Virus record (IMG/VR): IMGVR_UViG_3300005056_000001
Coordinates: 64,001-128,000 of that record
Reading direction: 5' to 3' (one strand)
DNA: 64,000 nt
From: a virus
Of the stretch, positions 40,849 to 49,711 are shown piece after piece; within the stretch, counting starts at the first letter, position 1; each line of letters begins with the position of its first letter. The translations under genes and the position numbers were made by a program. The notes under the pieces are model-generated. The model had not been told where the DNA came from. It saw only the letters and a list, made by a program, of their open reading frames with translations, and did not search any database.

Positions 40849-41524
40849 AAATTTAGTGTATAAAATCACACCCAATGAACTCTGTCCAATTTCAATCAAA
40901 AAAATTAGTCTATTAGAAAAGGCTAAAGCGACCGTTGTTAAATATCTCGACAGAAAACAGCCACCATACGGAATAGTACACAATGACCTTGTTGCAATTA
41001 ATCCTCTCCTAAAGGAGGTTGGAGAATCGGATTTCAATACTATAATTGGCGAAGTAAGGCTCATGATCCAAAATTCTATGGTTTACAGACCAAAGACACA
41101 GAGTTGTAACAACAATAAGTGTGGCAATCAATATAGTCATAAATATGCCAATTCCAATTATCCAAAAAAGGCACCCAAAAACCTGACACAAATTGTTTAT
41201 GATTATCTGAGCACAAAAGAAATTTCAGATTTAGGTGTCACAATAGAGAATATTTGTTATGATTTGACTATATTGCACAAACACATATTCGGACTCTTCC
41301 AAAACTTGGACAAAAAGAATATTGTATGGATGAGCAAGCGTGATTTTTCGGCATCTTATGGGGATTTTGAGGGCGGTCTTGTATTGGATAGACCCGTAAT
41401 GAAATACAGTCGTCCTGTGTGGCGTTCGATGGACTCCTATCAAGACGGTAGTCGAACATCAAGACGTTGGAATGTTAGCATGAACAAATTCAAAGAATAT
41501 ATTGACTCAAAAAATAAATCGTGA
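40820..41524 (+). CDS. Unknown basic protein, 234 aa
   Basis: MKNRNRKKLRNLVYKITPNE start, a CNNNKCGNQYSH segment near residue 95 and a basic, Arg/Ser-rich C-terminus (DGSRTSRRWNVSMNKF). Could bind nucleic acid. No family recognised. Overlaps the next gene as GTGA. Confidence 0.7.
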   Translation: MKNRNRKKLRNLVYKITPNELCPISIKKISLLEKAKATVVKYLDRKQPPYGIVHNDLVAINPLLKEVGESDFNTIIGEVRLMIQNSMVYRPKTQSCNNNKCGNQYSHKYANSNYPKKAPKNLTQIVYDYLSTKEISDLGVTIENICYDLTILHKHIFGLFQNLDKKNIVWMSKRDFSASYGDFEGGLVLDRPVMKYSRPVWRSMDSYQDGSRTSRRWNVSMNKFKEYIDSKNKS

Positions 41525-41940
41525 AAAAGACAGACTTTATTAAAAATTTGTGTAAACTGACCCCACAAGAAGATGACGGAGGGGCATTAGGCTATTACCC
41601 GTTTAATGTATATTTTAAATCGGGCTTGGATGGGAAAGACATTCTAATGTCTATTGCATCCGTAGAGAATTCGCAGGCTGTATATTTGGGCACATCAAAA
41701 ACATACAGAGCAAATGAGTGTACAGAGGGATTTATAGCCTTGGACTTTCCGTGTCTTCTTGAGGATTGTCCTTATGACTTTATTGCGATTTTTTCAATAG
41801 CAGGCGGTAAGATCTCTATTGAGGCAATGCCATATAATACAGGAGGCGAATTTCAGCCCACGATTTACTCGGACAGCAGCAATGTACTCACACAAATTTT
41901 GACCGATATTAATAGATGTTTTAATCTCACTGTTGCCTAG
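41521..41940 (+). CDS. Unknown protein, 139 aa, GTG start
   Basis: Starts at GTG 41521, overlapping the upstream TGA; no suitable ATG lies near (next in-frame Met is residue 43). Compact alpha/beta (FYPFNVYFKSG-like region, CLLEDCPYDFIAIFSIAGG). Not recognised. Confidence 0.65.
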   Translation: MKKTDFIKNLCKLTPQEDDGGALGYYPFNVYFKSGLDGKDILMSIASVENSQAVYLGTSKTYRANECTEGFIALDFPCLLEDCPYDFIAIFSIAGGKISIEAMPYNTGGEFQPTIYSDSSNVLTQILTDINRCFNLTVA

Positions 41941-41966
41941 TATTGTGGCAGGTAAACCAAGACGTT

Positions 41967-42269
41967 ATGACAAAGGTAATTACAATACTAACCGAACAAT
42001 ATCTCATAGACCATCCTTTATTTGAAAAGGTATTCAGGAATGATTATGAATCCGACAAACTTTTTAGTTATTTGATAAAACTATCCGAAAACACAAAAAT
42101 GCGGGTTCACTATGCAAGAACATGTGAATTTTTACCCTGCTATGTTGGTATTGACATACTCAGGAATGGTGGGTATTACCACCGATACCACTTTGGATCT
42201 TTATTCCTAGAGGATGCCTATGACACCATACAGACTTATCTTAGTGAGTATAATATTGATCAGGTATAG
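41967..42269 (+). CDS. Unknown protein, 100 aa
   Basis: From ATG 41967 (MTKVITILTEQYLIDHPLFE). The frame is open 24 bp further up from a TTG. Helical start, then HYARTCEFLPCYVGIDILRN. Not recognised. Confidence 0.6.
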   Translation: MTKVITILTEQYLIDHPLFEKVFRNDYESDKLFSYLIKLSENTKMRVHYARTCEFLPCYVGIDILRNGGYYHRYHFGSLFLEDAYDTIQTYLSEYNIDQV

Positions 42270-42330
42270 ACTTTTCTGAAACCCATAAAACAATCGAATA
42301 ATAACTAATTTTTAAAATATAACAAAAGTA

Positions 42331-43422
42331 ATGGAAACCAACACAAAAACACCGACAGTAACAGTAAACCTAGACAGCAGCGAAATGTCAAATGTTATCC
42401 TGCACAAGGTAGGAAACAAGTCAATGGACGAGGGAATGCGTATTGCAACAAACGAGCTAAAAATGACCGATGGTCTGAATGAGTCGTTGTTTAGCTATTT
42501 TGTAGGAGGATTTAAATTCGACACATTGTATGAGTTTACGGATGAGCACGACCTTTCTATGAATTCGGTATTCAAGATTTGCAAGAGAATCTTTGAAGAA
42601 ACAGACAAGGAACAAAATTTTTACAAAGGCTCTATTGATATCCTTAGACACCTCTATGATATGTCAAACAATCCCACCATTAAAGGAGGCGATCTGTATG
42701 TTGCATATTTCAATAATTGCGACTGTGACGGTGAATCGACTGATGCTATCGGAATTTTCAAGGCCGACAAGCGTGTCAATTTTGTTAATCCGAAATTTGA
42801 CGAGGACGAGAATGAATGGGCCGTGGATATTCGTGAGGGATTCGACATGACAAAAATCGACAAGGGTTGTATTATCTTCAACACCCAAGCCGAAACAGGA
42901 TATCGTATTGCCAACATCAAACTAAAAGGATTAATGGCAAGTGCATGGAATTTGGATTTCATGAACATTTCCCGTGTACAGGACGATTCTTACCAAACAC
43001 AGGTCTACATGGATATGTGCAAAGATTTTGCCAACAAGGCCTACAAAGAAGACAACAAAGACGTAAAGGTTGACTTCCTGAATCGTACCAAGGATTATTT
43101 CGAAAACTACAAAGAACATACCGACGAGGATTTCAAGGAAGTGGTGTTCGAGGACTCTGAAAAGAAAGAAGCCTTTGCGGAGCATGTCACCGAGACACGT
43201 GACAGCCTAGAACTTGAGGACGAAGACAACGGCGAATTCTTGATCTGTGCCAACACGGTAAAGAAGGCCAAAAAAGGATTCAAAAACAATATTCTGCTAG
43301 ACACCGAGGTGGAGATTAAAATCTTGTCTTCACAGGCGGTTTCTGATGGGTATGTTGAGCGTGGACACGACGACGAAAAGGACATGGACTTCTACAAGGT
43401 TTATTTTAACAGCGAGAAATAG
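42331..43422 (+). CDS. NdpA/YejK-type nucleoid-associated protein
   Basis: 363 residues, matching the Bacteroidota form of the 37-kDa nucleoid-associated protein along its length: VILHKVGNKSMDEG near 23, LFSYFVGGFK near 55, a KGGDLYVAYFNNCDCDG segment near 118, KGCIIFNTQAETGYRIA near 178, SYQTQVYMDMCKDF near 220 and a C-terminal GYVERGHDDEKDMDFYKVYF. Family members bind double-stranded DNA and nucleoids. Here it may coat or organise element or host DNA. Such a gene is more usual on chromosomes than on phages. Confidence 0.9.
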   Translation: METNTKTPTVTVNLDSSEMSNVILHKVGNKSMDEGMRIATNELKMTDGLNESLFSYFVGGFKFDTLYEFTDEHDLSMNSVFKICKRIFEETDKEQNFYKGSIDILRHLYDMSNNPTIKGGDLYVAYFNNCDCDGESTDAIGIFKADKRVNFVNPKFDEDENEWAVDIREGFDMTKIDKGCIIFNTQAETGYRIANIKLKGLMASAWNLDFMNISRVQDDSYQTQVYMDMCKDFANKAYKEDNKDVKVDFLNRTKDYFENYKEHTDEDFKEVVFEDSEKKEAFAEHVTETRDSLELEDEDNGEFLICANTVKKAKKGFKNNILLDTEVEIKILSSQAVSDGYVERGHDDEKDMDFYKVYFNSEK

Positions 43423-43445
43423 TTCTCGGTGTGTGCTTAAATTTT

Positions 43446-43490
43446 ATAAAATCCTGTGTCAATATTTGTTGGTGTAGGATTTTATTTTTA
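43446..43490 (+). terminator. Intrinsic terminator after the NdpA gene
   Basis: ATAAAATCCT (43446-43455) pairs with AGGATTTTAT (43476-43485) around 20 bases, followed by five T. Confidence 0.7.
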
Positions 43491-43495
43491 TATTG
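43465..43495 (+). promoter_or_regulatory. Promoter TTTG-N20-TATATTG within the terminator
   Basis: TTTG (43465-43468), 20 bases, TATATTG (43489-43495), 28 bp before the ATG at 43523. The -33 element lies in the loop of the preceding terminator, a compact arrangement. Confidence 0.6.
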
Positions 43496-43522
43496 TGGAA
43501 ATTGATAACAAAAAAATATATT

Positions 43523-43795
43523 ATGAAAAATTTGGATTATAATGGGGCACTTAAGTTGATGACTAAATTGTCTAAGAAGAAAAACAGTGACATTGCCGTA
43601 TTTACAGACCGAGGTTGGGGAGACGACCATTCGGTAGAGAGAACATATGAAATTATCGAAGGCGGGGATGGTCAAAAGCCTTTGGGAAGTATTTCGAAAG
43701 GGACATTCGACAAACTTAGAGAAGTAGGGGTGTTGGGCGAGAATACGCTTATGTCATTTAAGGCCCGAACACTACACGACTTTAAAGGCAAGTAA
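43523..43795 (+). CDS. Unknown protein, 90 aa
   Basis: From ATG 43523 (MKNLDYNGALKLMTKLSKKK). Contains IAVFTDRGWGDDHSVERTYEI and GSISKGTFDKLREVGVL, a small alpha/beta or winged-helix-like layout. Not recognised. Precedes the second DUF262 gene by 27 bp. Confidence 0.65.
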   Translation: MKNLDYNGALKLMTKLSKKKNSDIAVFTDRGWGDDHSVERTYEIIEGGDGQKPLGSISKGTFDKLREVGVLGENTLMSFKARTLHDFKGK

Positions 43796-43821
43796 TAAAC
43801 CGAATTATTAAAAATAAAATA

Positions 43822-44367
43822 ATGGAAAAACTAAAAATGTCCGACATATCAAAACCGCTAGATTTTAATGTCGGCTCTGTCCAATGTTTGGCACACCATG
43901 GCTCAAAACTCCTCTCGGGTCGTTACGATTTCGATTTTAATGTTTATTTACCCACAAGGGAAATGAATCTACAGCGTGAATTGGTTTGGACAGATCACCA
44001 AAAAAGTGAATTTATTAAGTCTATAATAAAAGGCATAAAGATACCACCGTTTTGTCTGATAGAAAATACCCACGAGGATGGGACTTCGTACTATGAGGTA
44101 ATCGACGGCAAACAACGCCTGAGTACCTACATTTCATTCATTAAAGGAGAATTTAATATAATGAACAATGGTATTGAATACTCAATAGATGGCTTGGACA
44201 GTAAAACATGCAATCGTGTGGAACAATGGGGAATACATGCACACATCGCATTTAGCGACCCCGAAAACAGAATCACAGACGATCAAAAAATCGCATGGTT
44301 TAGGCTAATTAATTACACCTCGACTCCACAGGAGGACATTCATCTACAGAACCTCGAAAAACAGTAG
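43822..44367 (+). CDS. DUF262 (ParB/Srx-like) protein, short form
   Basis: 181 residues. NLQREL (49-54), W/F...SIIKGIKIPPFCLIE (67-81) and VIDGKQRLSTY (93-103) are the standard DUF262 N-terminal motifs, better preserved than in 19764-20585. It stops before any HNH domain. Family members include GmrS/GmrD-type restriction and BrxU-like proteins, where this domain hydrolyses NTP; whether a nuclease partner exists here is unknown. The following small gene starts directly after the stop. Confidence 0.85.
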   Translation: MEKLKMSDISKPLDFNVGSVQCLAHHGSKLLSGRYDFDFNVYLPTREMNLQRELVWTDHQKSEFIKSIIKGIKIPPFCLIENTHEDGTSYYEVIDGKQRLSTYISFIKGEFNIMNNGIEYSIDGLDSKTCNRVEQWGIHAHIAFSDPENRITDDQKIAWFRLINYTSTPQEDIHLQNLEKQ

Positions 44368-44399
44368 TGGTTTATAACCAAAAATATAATAAAAAGCAC

Positions 44400-44624
44400 A
44401 TGAAAAAGCTAAAAAAGGAGTTTATTGCAAAGTTAAAAAGTATTTCTATACCCGACGATGAACCCGACACATATGATTTGTTGTGGGGTGTTATTGACGA
44501 GCTCCCAAATTGTTTTGCCAAGGGTTATTTGGAGGCCCTGTTTCAGGCAGACAGTGACGAGAACGGATTGAAAGGATTAAAAAGTCGCATGTTGGACTGT
44601 GCCAAGACAAAGATATGGAAGTAA
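44400..44624 (+). CDS. Unknown small protein, 74 aa
   Basis: From ATG 44400 (MKKLKKEFIAKLKSISIPDD). A GTG at 44367, overlapping the DUF262 stop, would add 11 residues. Helical, acidic in the middle (IPDDEPDTYDLLWG). As for the first DUF262 gene, a short unknown gene follows immediately. Confidence 0.6.
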   Translation: MKKLKKEFIAKLKSISIPDDEPDTYDLLWGVIDELPNCFAKGYLEALFQADSDENGLKGLKSRMLDCAKTKIWK

Positions 44625-44656
44625 TTGTTGGAACAATTGAGAATATATGCATATTG

Positions 44657-44690
44657 TTTTGTTGATGTGAGATTTTATGATTACATTGTG
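44657..44690 (+). promoter_or_regulatory. Promoter TTTTG-N20-TACATTGTG
   Basis: TTTTG (44657-44661), 20 bases, TACATTG (44682-44688), 40 bp ahead of the LRR gene start at 44728. Confidence 0.65.
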
Positions 44691-44727
44691 TGACTGTTAA
44701 TAACGAAATCAAGAAGTATTGAATAAT

Positions 44728-45462
44728 ATGAACGATAAAATTAAGCAATTGCTTGCATCAGGCGACGATGCAAATATAGAACTTGCAATGGCTAATTTTC
44801 GTAACGGGAATGTGGATGTACTGAGTGTTTTCCCGAATATACTGAAGACGTTCGAACTTTTGCTTTTTCACTGTATGGTTGACCATACAGATGACTTGCT
44901 TTTTAAGGTTGAGCAGGTGTTTAACATTAAGCAGTTATACTTGGATAACTTCCAACTAATTAGTCCGCCAATACTAGAAGGTTTGGTTAGGTTGGAGCGT
45001 TTGGATTTACGAAACAACCAACTGACCCAAACACCAAATCTTGAAGGATTGTTTAGGTTGGAGTGTTTGGATTTACAAAATAACCAACTGACAACCCCAC
45101 CAAATATAAAAGGATTGGTAAATTTAGAGTATTTATACCTGTGTGACAACCGACTGAAAAAGCCGCAAAACATTAAAGGATTGGTAAATTTGGAGTGGTT
45201 GTATTTGGGTAATAACCAATTGACTACTCCACCAATACTTGATGGTTTAGTAAAGCTGAAGGTATTAGATTTGAATCATAACAATTTAATCACTCCACCA
45301 ATGCTAGATGGTTTAGTAAAGCTGAAGGCATTATTTTTGGAGAATAACCAACTAACAAAACCGCTAAGTATAAAGGGATTGGTAGAACTGAAATTTTTAC
45401 ATTTACAGAACAACCCACTCAAAACAAAACCATCCCACCCAACAGCCGAAATATACATTTAA
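44728..45462 (+). CDS. LRR protein, PP-type family (about 8 repeats)
   Basis: 244 residues from ATG 44728 (MNDKIKQLLASGDDANIELAM). The frame is open 9 bp further from a TTG. Full N-terminal module (FRNGNVDVLSVFP, TDDLLFKVEQVF), eight repeats and the tail SHPTAEIYI. N-terminus closest to 1964-2986 and 5031-5972 on the other strand, showing that the family was copied across the window. Confidence 0.9.
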   Translation: MNDKIKQLLASGDDANIELAMANFRNGNVDVLSVFPNILKTFELLLFHCMVDHTDDLLFKVEQVFNIKQLYLDNFQLISPPILEGLVRLERLDLRNNQLTQTPNLEGLFRLECLDLQNNQLTTPPNIKGLVNLEYLYLCDNRLKKPQNIKGLVNLEWLYLGNNQLTTPPILDGLVKLKVLDLNHNNLITPPMLDGLVKLKALFLENNQLTKPLSIKGLVELKFLHLQNNPLKTKPSHPTAEIYI

Positions 45463-45483
45463 AATACCAAAAAATACAATAAC

Positions 45484-46526
45484 ATGAAACCTCAAAAAAC
45501 AATCAACATACTAAATACCTACGAATTCCTACTAAAGCACGGCAAGGTCAAAGCAACAGACGATTTGTCTGTTAAGATAAAAGTACTCGAAATGGTCGTG
45601 TCGTTAGATTTAGCCTCTAAGCAGCTAACACTCATACCGTGTCTTGAGGGTTTGGTGAACTTGGTACGTTTAGACCTTAGCTACAACCAACTGACCACTC
45701 CGCCAATACTCAAAGGTTTGTGTGGCTTGAAGGTTTTACTTTTGCATAATAATCAATTGACTACGGCACCAAATCTTGAAGGTGTTGTAAGGTTAGAGTG
45801 GTTACACTTGAGTGATAATCAACTGACCTCACCACCAAACCTTGAAGGCTTGGTGAAGTTGGAGCTGTTATACTTAGACGACAATCAATTAACTGCGCCA
45901 CCAATACTTGAAGGATTGGTAAATTTAAAGTGGTTATATCTAGACGGCAATCAATTAACTACTCCGCCAATGCTTAATGGTTTGGTAAATTTGGAGCGAT
46001 TACATCTAGACGGCAATCAATTAACAACTCCGCCAATACTTAATGGATTGGTAAATTTGGAGCTGTTATACTTAGACGGCAATCAATTAACTGCGCCACC
46101 AATGGTTTGGTAAATTTGGAGCGATTACATCTAGACGGCAATCAATTAACAACTCCGCCAATACTTAATGTTTTGGTAAATTTAGAGCGATTGAAATTAA
46201 ACAGTAACAGCCTAGACAAAACACCAAATCTAGAAGGTTTAGTAAACTTGGCTTTTTTGGATCTCGGTCACAACAAATTGACGTTACAGCCAATACTAGA
46301 AGGTTTGGTTTACTTGAGAGGTTTAAGTTTGTGTCACAACCAACTAACAACCCCACCAATCCTTAAAGGTTTGGTTAATTTGGAGCGTTTATACCTGAGT
46401 CACAACAGACTAGACAGATCACCAACGCTCGATGGATTGTTGAAATTGAAGTGGTTAGACCTAGGCAACAACCCACTTAAGACAAAAACAAAACCATCCC
46501 ACCCAACAGCAGAAATTAACATTTAA
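45484..46526 (+). pseudogene. LRR gene, short-N PP-type, broken by 7-bp deletion
   Basis: MKPQKTINILNTYEFLLKHG start, then about fourteen 22-residue repeats to the tail SHPTAEINI. In repeat 8 the expected CCAATGCTTAATGGTTTGG reads CCAATGGTTTGG at about 46098-46109. Seven bases are missing between two AATG direct repeats, and the first part ends as PPMVW-stop at 46113. The rest stays open from an ATG at 46107. Repeats 5-9 are nearly identical in DNA, so slipped-strand deletion is the simplest cause. Intact, it would encode about 349 residues, the longest of its subtype. Confidence 0.8.
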
Positions 46527-46539
46527 AATAAAACGCAGA

Positions 46540-46815
46540 ATGTTTAATATTATAATAGCTTTCATATTTGGTGCAATCGCAGCCACGATCATCCAACACA
46601 TTAAAAAGACCGACACAAGACCCAAACCCCCTGTCATTAAAAACGACATATTGGAACTTGGAATAAGGTTACGGTCAAAACACATAACAGAGGAGGCGAT
46701 TAAGGACATGTACTCACTAAAGCCGTTTATATCAGAGGAAGAATTTACGTATCTTCAGAATAAGGTAAGACCGTCTGTTATAGCAAGATTCAACAAAACA
46801 TTAAATAATTTTTAA
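46540..46815 (+). CDS. Small membrane-anchored protein, 91 aa
   Basis: One N-terminal hydrophobic helix (MFNIIIAFIFGAIAATIIQH, residues 1-19) followed by a soluble basic/helical part (KNDILELGIRLRSKHITEEA, IKDMYSLKPFISEEEFTYL). The layout suggests a membrane anchor with cytoplasmic domain. Family unknown. Confidence 0.7.
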   Translation: MFNIIIAFIFGAIAATIIQHIKKTDTRPKPPVIKNDILELGIRLRSKHITEEAIKDMYSLKPFISEEEFTYLQNKVRPSVIARFNKTLNNF

Positions 46816-46827
46816 ATAACAAAAAGA

Positions 46828-47187
46828 ATGAGTGAATTAAAATTAGAAGGAAAGATTGTTGCCATAATGGAAAAGAAGCAAGTCACCGACACATTTGCCA
46901 CACGTGAGTTTGTGATTGAAACAGATGAACAATATCCACAAATGGTCAAATTCCAACTGACCCAAGCCAAATGTGAGGACATCGACAATCACAAGGTTGG
47001 TGACGAGCTTAATGTCCATTTTAATATGCGTGGGCGCAAATGGACAAACAGAGAAAATGAGGACGTATATTTCATTAGTGCAAATGCATGGCGATTGGAG
47101 GCCCTGAACACTGCACCAACCCAATCTGCACCAACGCCCGAAAGCGAGCCGCCTGCCGATAGTTTTGCGGACGACTTGCCGTTTTAG
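46828..47187 (+). CDS. DUF3127 OB-fold protein with SSB-like C-terminal tip
   Basis: 119 residues. Residues 1-92 match DUF3127, a Bacteroidota family: LKLEGKIVAI, REFVIETDEQYPQMVKFQLT, VGDELNVHFNMRGRKW and SANAWRLE. Then a Pro/Thr-rich linker leads to ADDLPF at the very end, like the DDDIPF tip by which bacterial SSB recruits partner proteins. This suggests a small single-strand DNA-binding protein that substitutes for SSB. DUF3127 membership is firm; the SSB role is inference. Confidence 0.85.
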   Translation: MSELKLEGKIVAIMEKKQVTDTFATREFVIETDEQYPQMVKFQLTQAKCEDIDNHKVGDELNVHFNMRGRKWTNRENEDVYFISANAWRLEALNTAPTQSAPTPESEPPADSFADDLPF

Positions 47188-47194
47188 GAAAGGT

Positions 47195-47235
47195 AATAAA
47201 CCATGCTCTACTCGGGGGTATGGTTTATTTCTTTT
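47195..47235 (+). terminator. Intrinsic terminator
   Basis: AATAAACCAT (47195-47204) pairs with ATGGTTTATT (47220-47229), then TCTTTTT. Follows the DUF3127 gene. Confidence 0.8.
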
Positions 47236-47310
47236 TAAGACTTATTGAATAATGTGAGGATGTTGTGATTTTTTTGTATATTACGACATTGCTTCATTTA
47301 AATATATATT

Positions 47311-47835
47311 ATGACATGTAGATTATTAAAGCTAAAGGATGATATGACAAAAAATCATATTGATTCAGAAGGTATATCATCTAGAATTTTTAAAAACAAC
47401 CTTACTGCACAATATAGCATTAGATCATTATTCCGAAATGTTGTTGCATTGGAGGTGTACGTCAACCTAAACACAAGCTTTGTGGTTGAATTTCATATTC
47501 CACAGACATATATAGGTAGCGTTCCGCTTGAAGTAGAATTCTGTATTAATGAGATATATCAAAACCCCCTGAGTAAGGAACTCGTATCGTGTATTAATGA
47601 CACCGAAGTTCCTCTAATAAAATCTTACAAGGTAGTGCGTGGTGTTGCGTCTCGTTATGGTTCAAACGTGTCCGAACTACTTAAGGGTATTGACGAGAAA
47701 ATGCCCATGTTAGAAAACATACTAATGGCGGCACTTAGGAGCAGAATCGAAATAAACACACGAAAAGAATCCATAAAAAGTAATCTTGAAAGATTGGAAA
47801 AAGAATATTGTGTTTTAAAATTGAAAAAACAATAA
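47311..47835 (+). CDS. Unknown protein with C-terminal coiled coil, 174 aa
   Basis: MTCRLLKLKDDMTKNHIDSE start, beta-rich centre (VALEVYVNLNTSFVVEFHIP) and a basic helical C-terminus (ESIKSNLERLEKEYCVLKL). Not recognised. It ends one base before the clamp-like gene. Confidence 0.7.
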   Translation: MTCRLLKLKDDMTKNHIDSEGISSRIFKNNLTAQYSIRSLFRNVVALEVYVNLNTSFVVEFHIPQTYIGSVPLEVEFCINEIYQNPLSKELVSCINDTEVPLIKSYKVVRGVASRYGSNVSELLKGIDEKMPMLENILMAALRSRIEINTRKESIKSNLERLEKEYCVLKLKKQ

Positions 47836-47836
47836 A

Positions 47837-48379
47837 ATGACAAAGAAAAACTTTAAAAAACCTATACACCTTGCCGCAAGTGATGGGAACGAATACAGGG
47901 CAATGGATTATCTCCATTTTGAGGACGGCAACATTGTGGCCACAGACGGACATGTGATTGTTGTTCAGGCATTGTCTTTGCATGGGTTCACAGAGGACGA
48001 GGTTCTGCTTATGGAGGGTATGGCCATACATCGCAAGGAATTCAAGGGTCTCATGGGATATACACATGTGACTGTAACCAAAAATGGTTTTGTGTGTTTA
48101 AAGGGCGAGACCGAGACCATTATCCCACTCAAGCCATTGTCCGAACAAACAGACGAAAGGTTTGTCAATTACAAAAATCAGTTCTATGGTGTTAGGGCAG
48201 ATGAAAAGATTAGCGAAATAGGACTAAATTTGGACTTGTTGTCACGCATTAAAAAAATGACAATGAACAATCTTGGACATGTAAATATTACCTTTAAGCA
48301 CAACGGAAAGGTTTGTTTGATTAAGGGCGTGGACATAGAAGGAGAGCAATTTCTGCTAATGTCGCTTGAGCCGCAATAG
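47837..48379 (+). CDS. Possible DNA-clamp-like (beta subunit-like) protein
   Basis: 180 residues. IHLAASDGNEYRAMDYLHFEDGNIVATDGHVIVVQ at 11-45 contains the ATDGHxL/V element seen in the DnaN beta clamp and in short clamp-like phage proteins; AIHRKEFKGLM and a C-terminal FLLMSLEP (compare the clamp end, MPMRL) fit loosely. The bacterial clamp is about 370 residues, so this would supply about half the domains and need to oligomerise. Position next to the SSB-like gene agrees with a replication role. Moderate confidence only. Confidence 0.5.
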   Translation: MTKKNFKKPIHLAASDGNEYRAMDYLHFEDGNIVATDGHVIVVQALSLHGFTEDEVLLMEGMAIHRKEFKGLMGYTHVTVTKNGFVCLKGETETIIPLKPLSEQTDERFVNYKNQFYGVRADEKISEIGLNLDLLSRIKKMTMNNLGHVNITFKHNGKVCLIKGVDIEGEQFLLMSLEPQ

Positions 48380-48423
48380 CTTTGGTATTTATCGTATAAT
48401 TAAACAGTAACAAAAAACAAAAA

Positions 48424-49254
48424 ATGAAAACACTTAAAAAGATGTTATGGCACCTGCTTGGGATTATTAGTCAAGAGGTGCGCTTGTGCAAAGTCCTAGA
48501 AATTACACCACAGCATATTGCCATTGCGATGTTATTGGACAAGGAAAAAGGATTGTTCCAAACACGAATGTTTGAACACGAAATCCTGACAAAGCTCTGT
48601 CTAAAAGATGGTGACCTGCTACGTCTTACACTCACTAGATACCACGGAGAAATCAGGTTTAGATTCGATGGAATGATACTTGGGTATTTCTTGAGAAAAG
48701 AAGACAAGAAGTTATACGAGATGGTCAAGAATTACTCCGAGAAGCCGCATGATGTGGTTATTAAGGATGTTCTTTCTGATCCTATGTTTGATGTGCTGAA
48801 GGGCGAGAAGGCACATATCGAGGACGAATCAAAGCCTTTGTTTGATAGTGATGGTACTGATAGAATGTTCTCTGACCCGCCGTTTGAAAGTTGTAAAATG
48901 ATTGATACTAAGAGTGCTTTTTATAAAGGCAAAAAAACCATGCAAAACACTGTTTCCCTAGGAGTCTTAAACGAGGAGCAGAAAGGGTTCGTGGCGTTCT
49001 GTAATAAGTTGGGCTTTTTTGTTTCGACACTGAGCAATACAGAAGGGAGTAATGTATATTATACAACCCTTAAATATAATTGGAAATTGTACAATGTCCC
49101 GAAAGAAAGTAAAGAAATCACAAACGGATATCGTGGCTTTGGGGGTACAATCGAATTCTTAATGGAGGCGATAACCATATTTCATGAGAACGAGGATAGT
49201 CACTTTCAGATATTCGACAGTGTTTATTTAAAAAACAACCAAGACAATGTTTAA
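48424..49254 (+). CDS. Unknown protein, 276 aa
   Basis: MKTLKKMLWHLLGIISQEVR start, then QEVRLCKVLEITPQHIAIAML and LKDGDLLRLTLTRYHGEIRF, a two-beta-domain feel in the N-terminal half, an acidic linker (DESKPLFDSDGTDRMFSD) and a mixed C-terminal half. Not recognised. Overlaps the next gene by 8 bp. Confidence 0.75.
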   Translation: MKTLKKMLWHLLGIISQEVRLCKVLEITPQHIAIAMLLDKEKGLFQTRMFEHEILTKLCLKDGDLLRLTLTRYHGEIRFRFDGMILGYFLRKEDKKLYEMVKNYSEKPHDVVIKDVLSDPMFDVLKGEKAHIEDESKPLFDSDGTDRMFSDPPFESCKMIDTKSAFYKGKKTMQNTVSLGVLNEEQKGFVAFCNKLGFFVSTLSNTEGSNVYYTTLKYNWKLYNVPKESKEITNGYRGFGGTIEFLMEAITIFHENEDSHFQIFDSVYLKNNQDNV

Positions 49255-49711
49255 GTATACAGAAAAAGTTAAAGTAAAACACACGGCAAGTATAAAGACT
49301 ATTGTTTCGGCATGTCTTGTGGATTGTCAGTTTAAGATAACCCAAGACCTTGTCGAGTCCTTGGGCTCCGAAAGTGTGTGCGACAACATTAAATTATTGC
49401 AGAACATATGCAACACACACGAGTTGGCAGAGGGTTTTGACATTGCCTCACACATGAAAGATTTTGACTGTTTTTCAAATTCGTTACTCGAAATAGTAAA
49501 ACATGCAATCCCTGCTTATTTAAACCATCTACTCGGATTGTTAGAATGGACAAGTTTTCAGGACAAAAAAGTCCATGATGCACTGTTCGAATCCTTGTAT
49601 GATGTAAATACCATAAACCATCTTGGTGCATCTTGTCTTTTGGCTACTATACGTGAAAGTCATCACACACTTCAGGTATTCGAGCTAGAGCAAATTACAT
49701 TGGGTGAATAA
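49247..49711 (+). CDS. Unknown helical protein, 154 aa
   Basis: MFKYTEKVKVKHTASIKTIV start; mostly helical with four cysteines (CLVDCQ, VCDN, QNICNT). Not recognised. Last gene before a strong terminator. Confidence 0.7.
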   Translation: MFKYTEKVKVKHTASIKTIVSACLVDCQFKITQDLVESLGSESVCDNIKLLQNICNTHELAEGFDIASHMKDFDCFSNSLLEIVKHAIPAYLNHLLGLLEWTSFQDKKVHDALFESLYDVNTINHLGASCLLATIRESHHTLQVFELEQITLGE

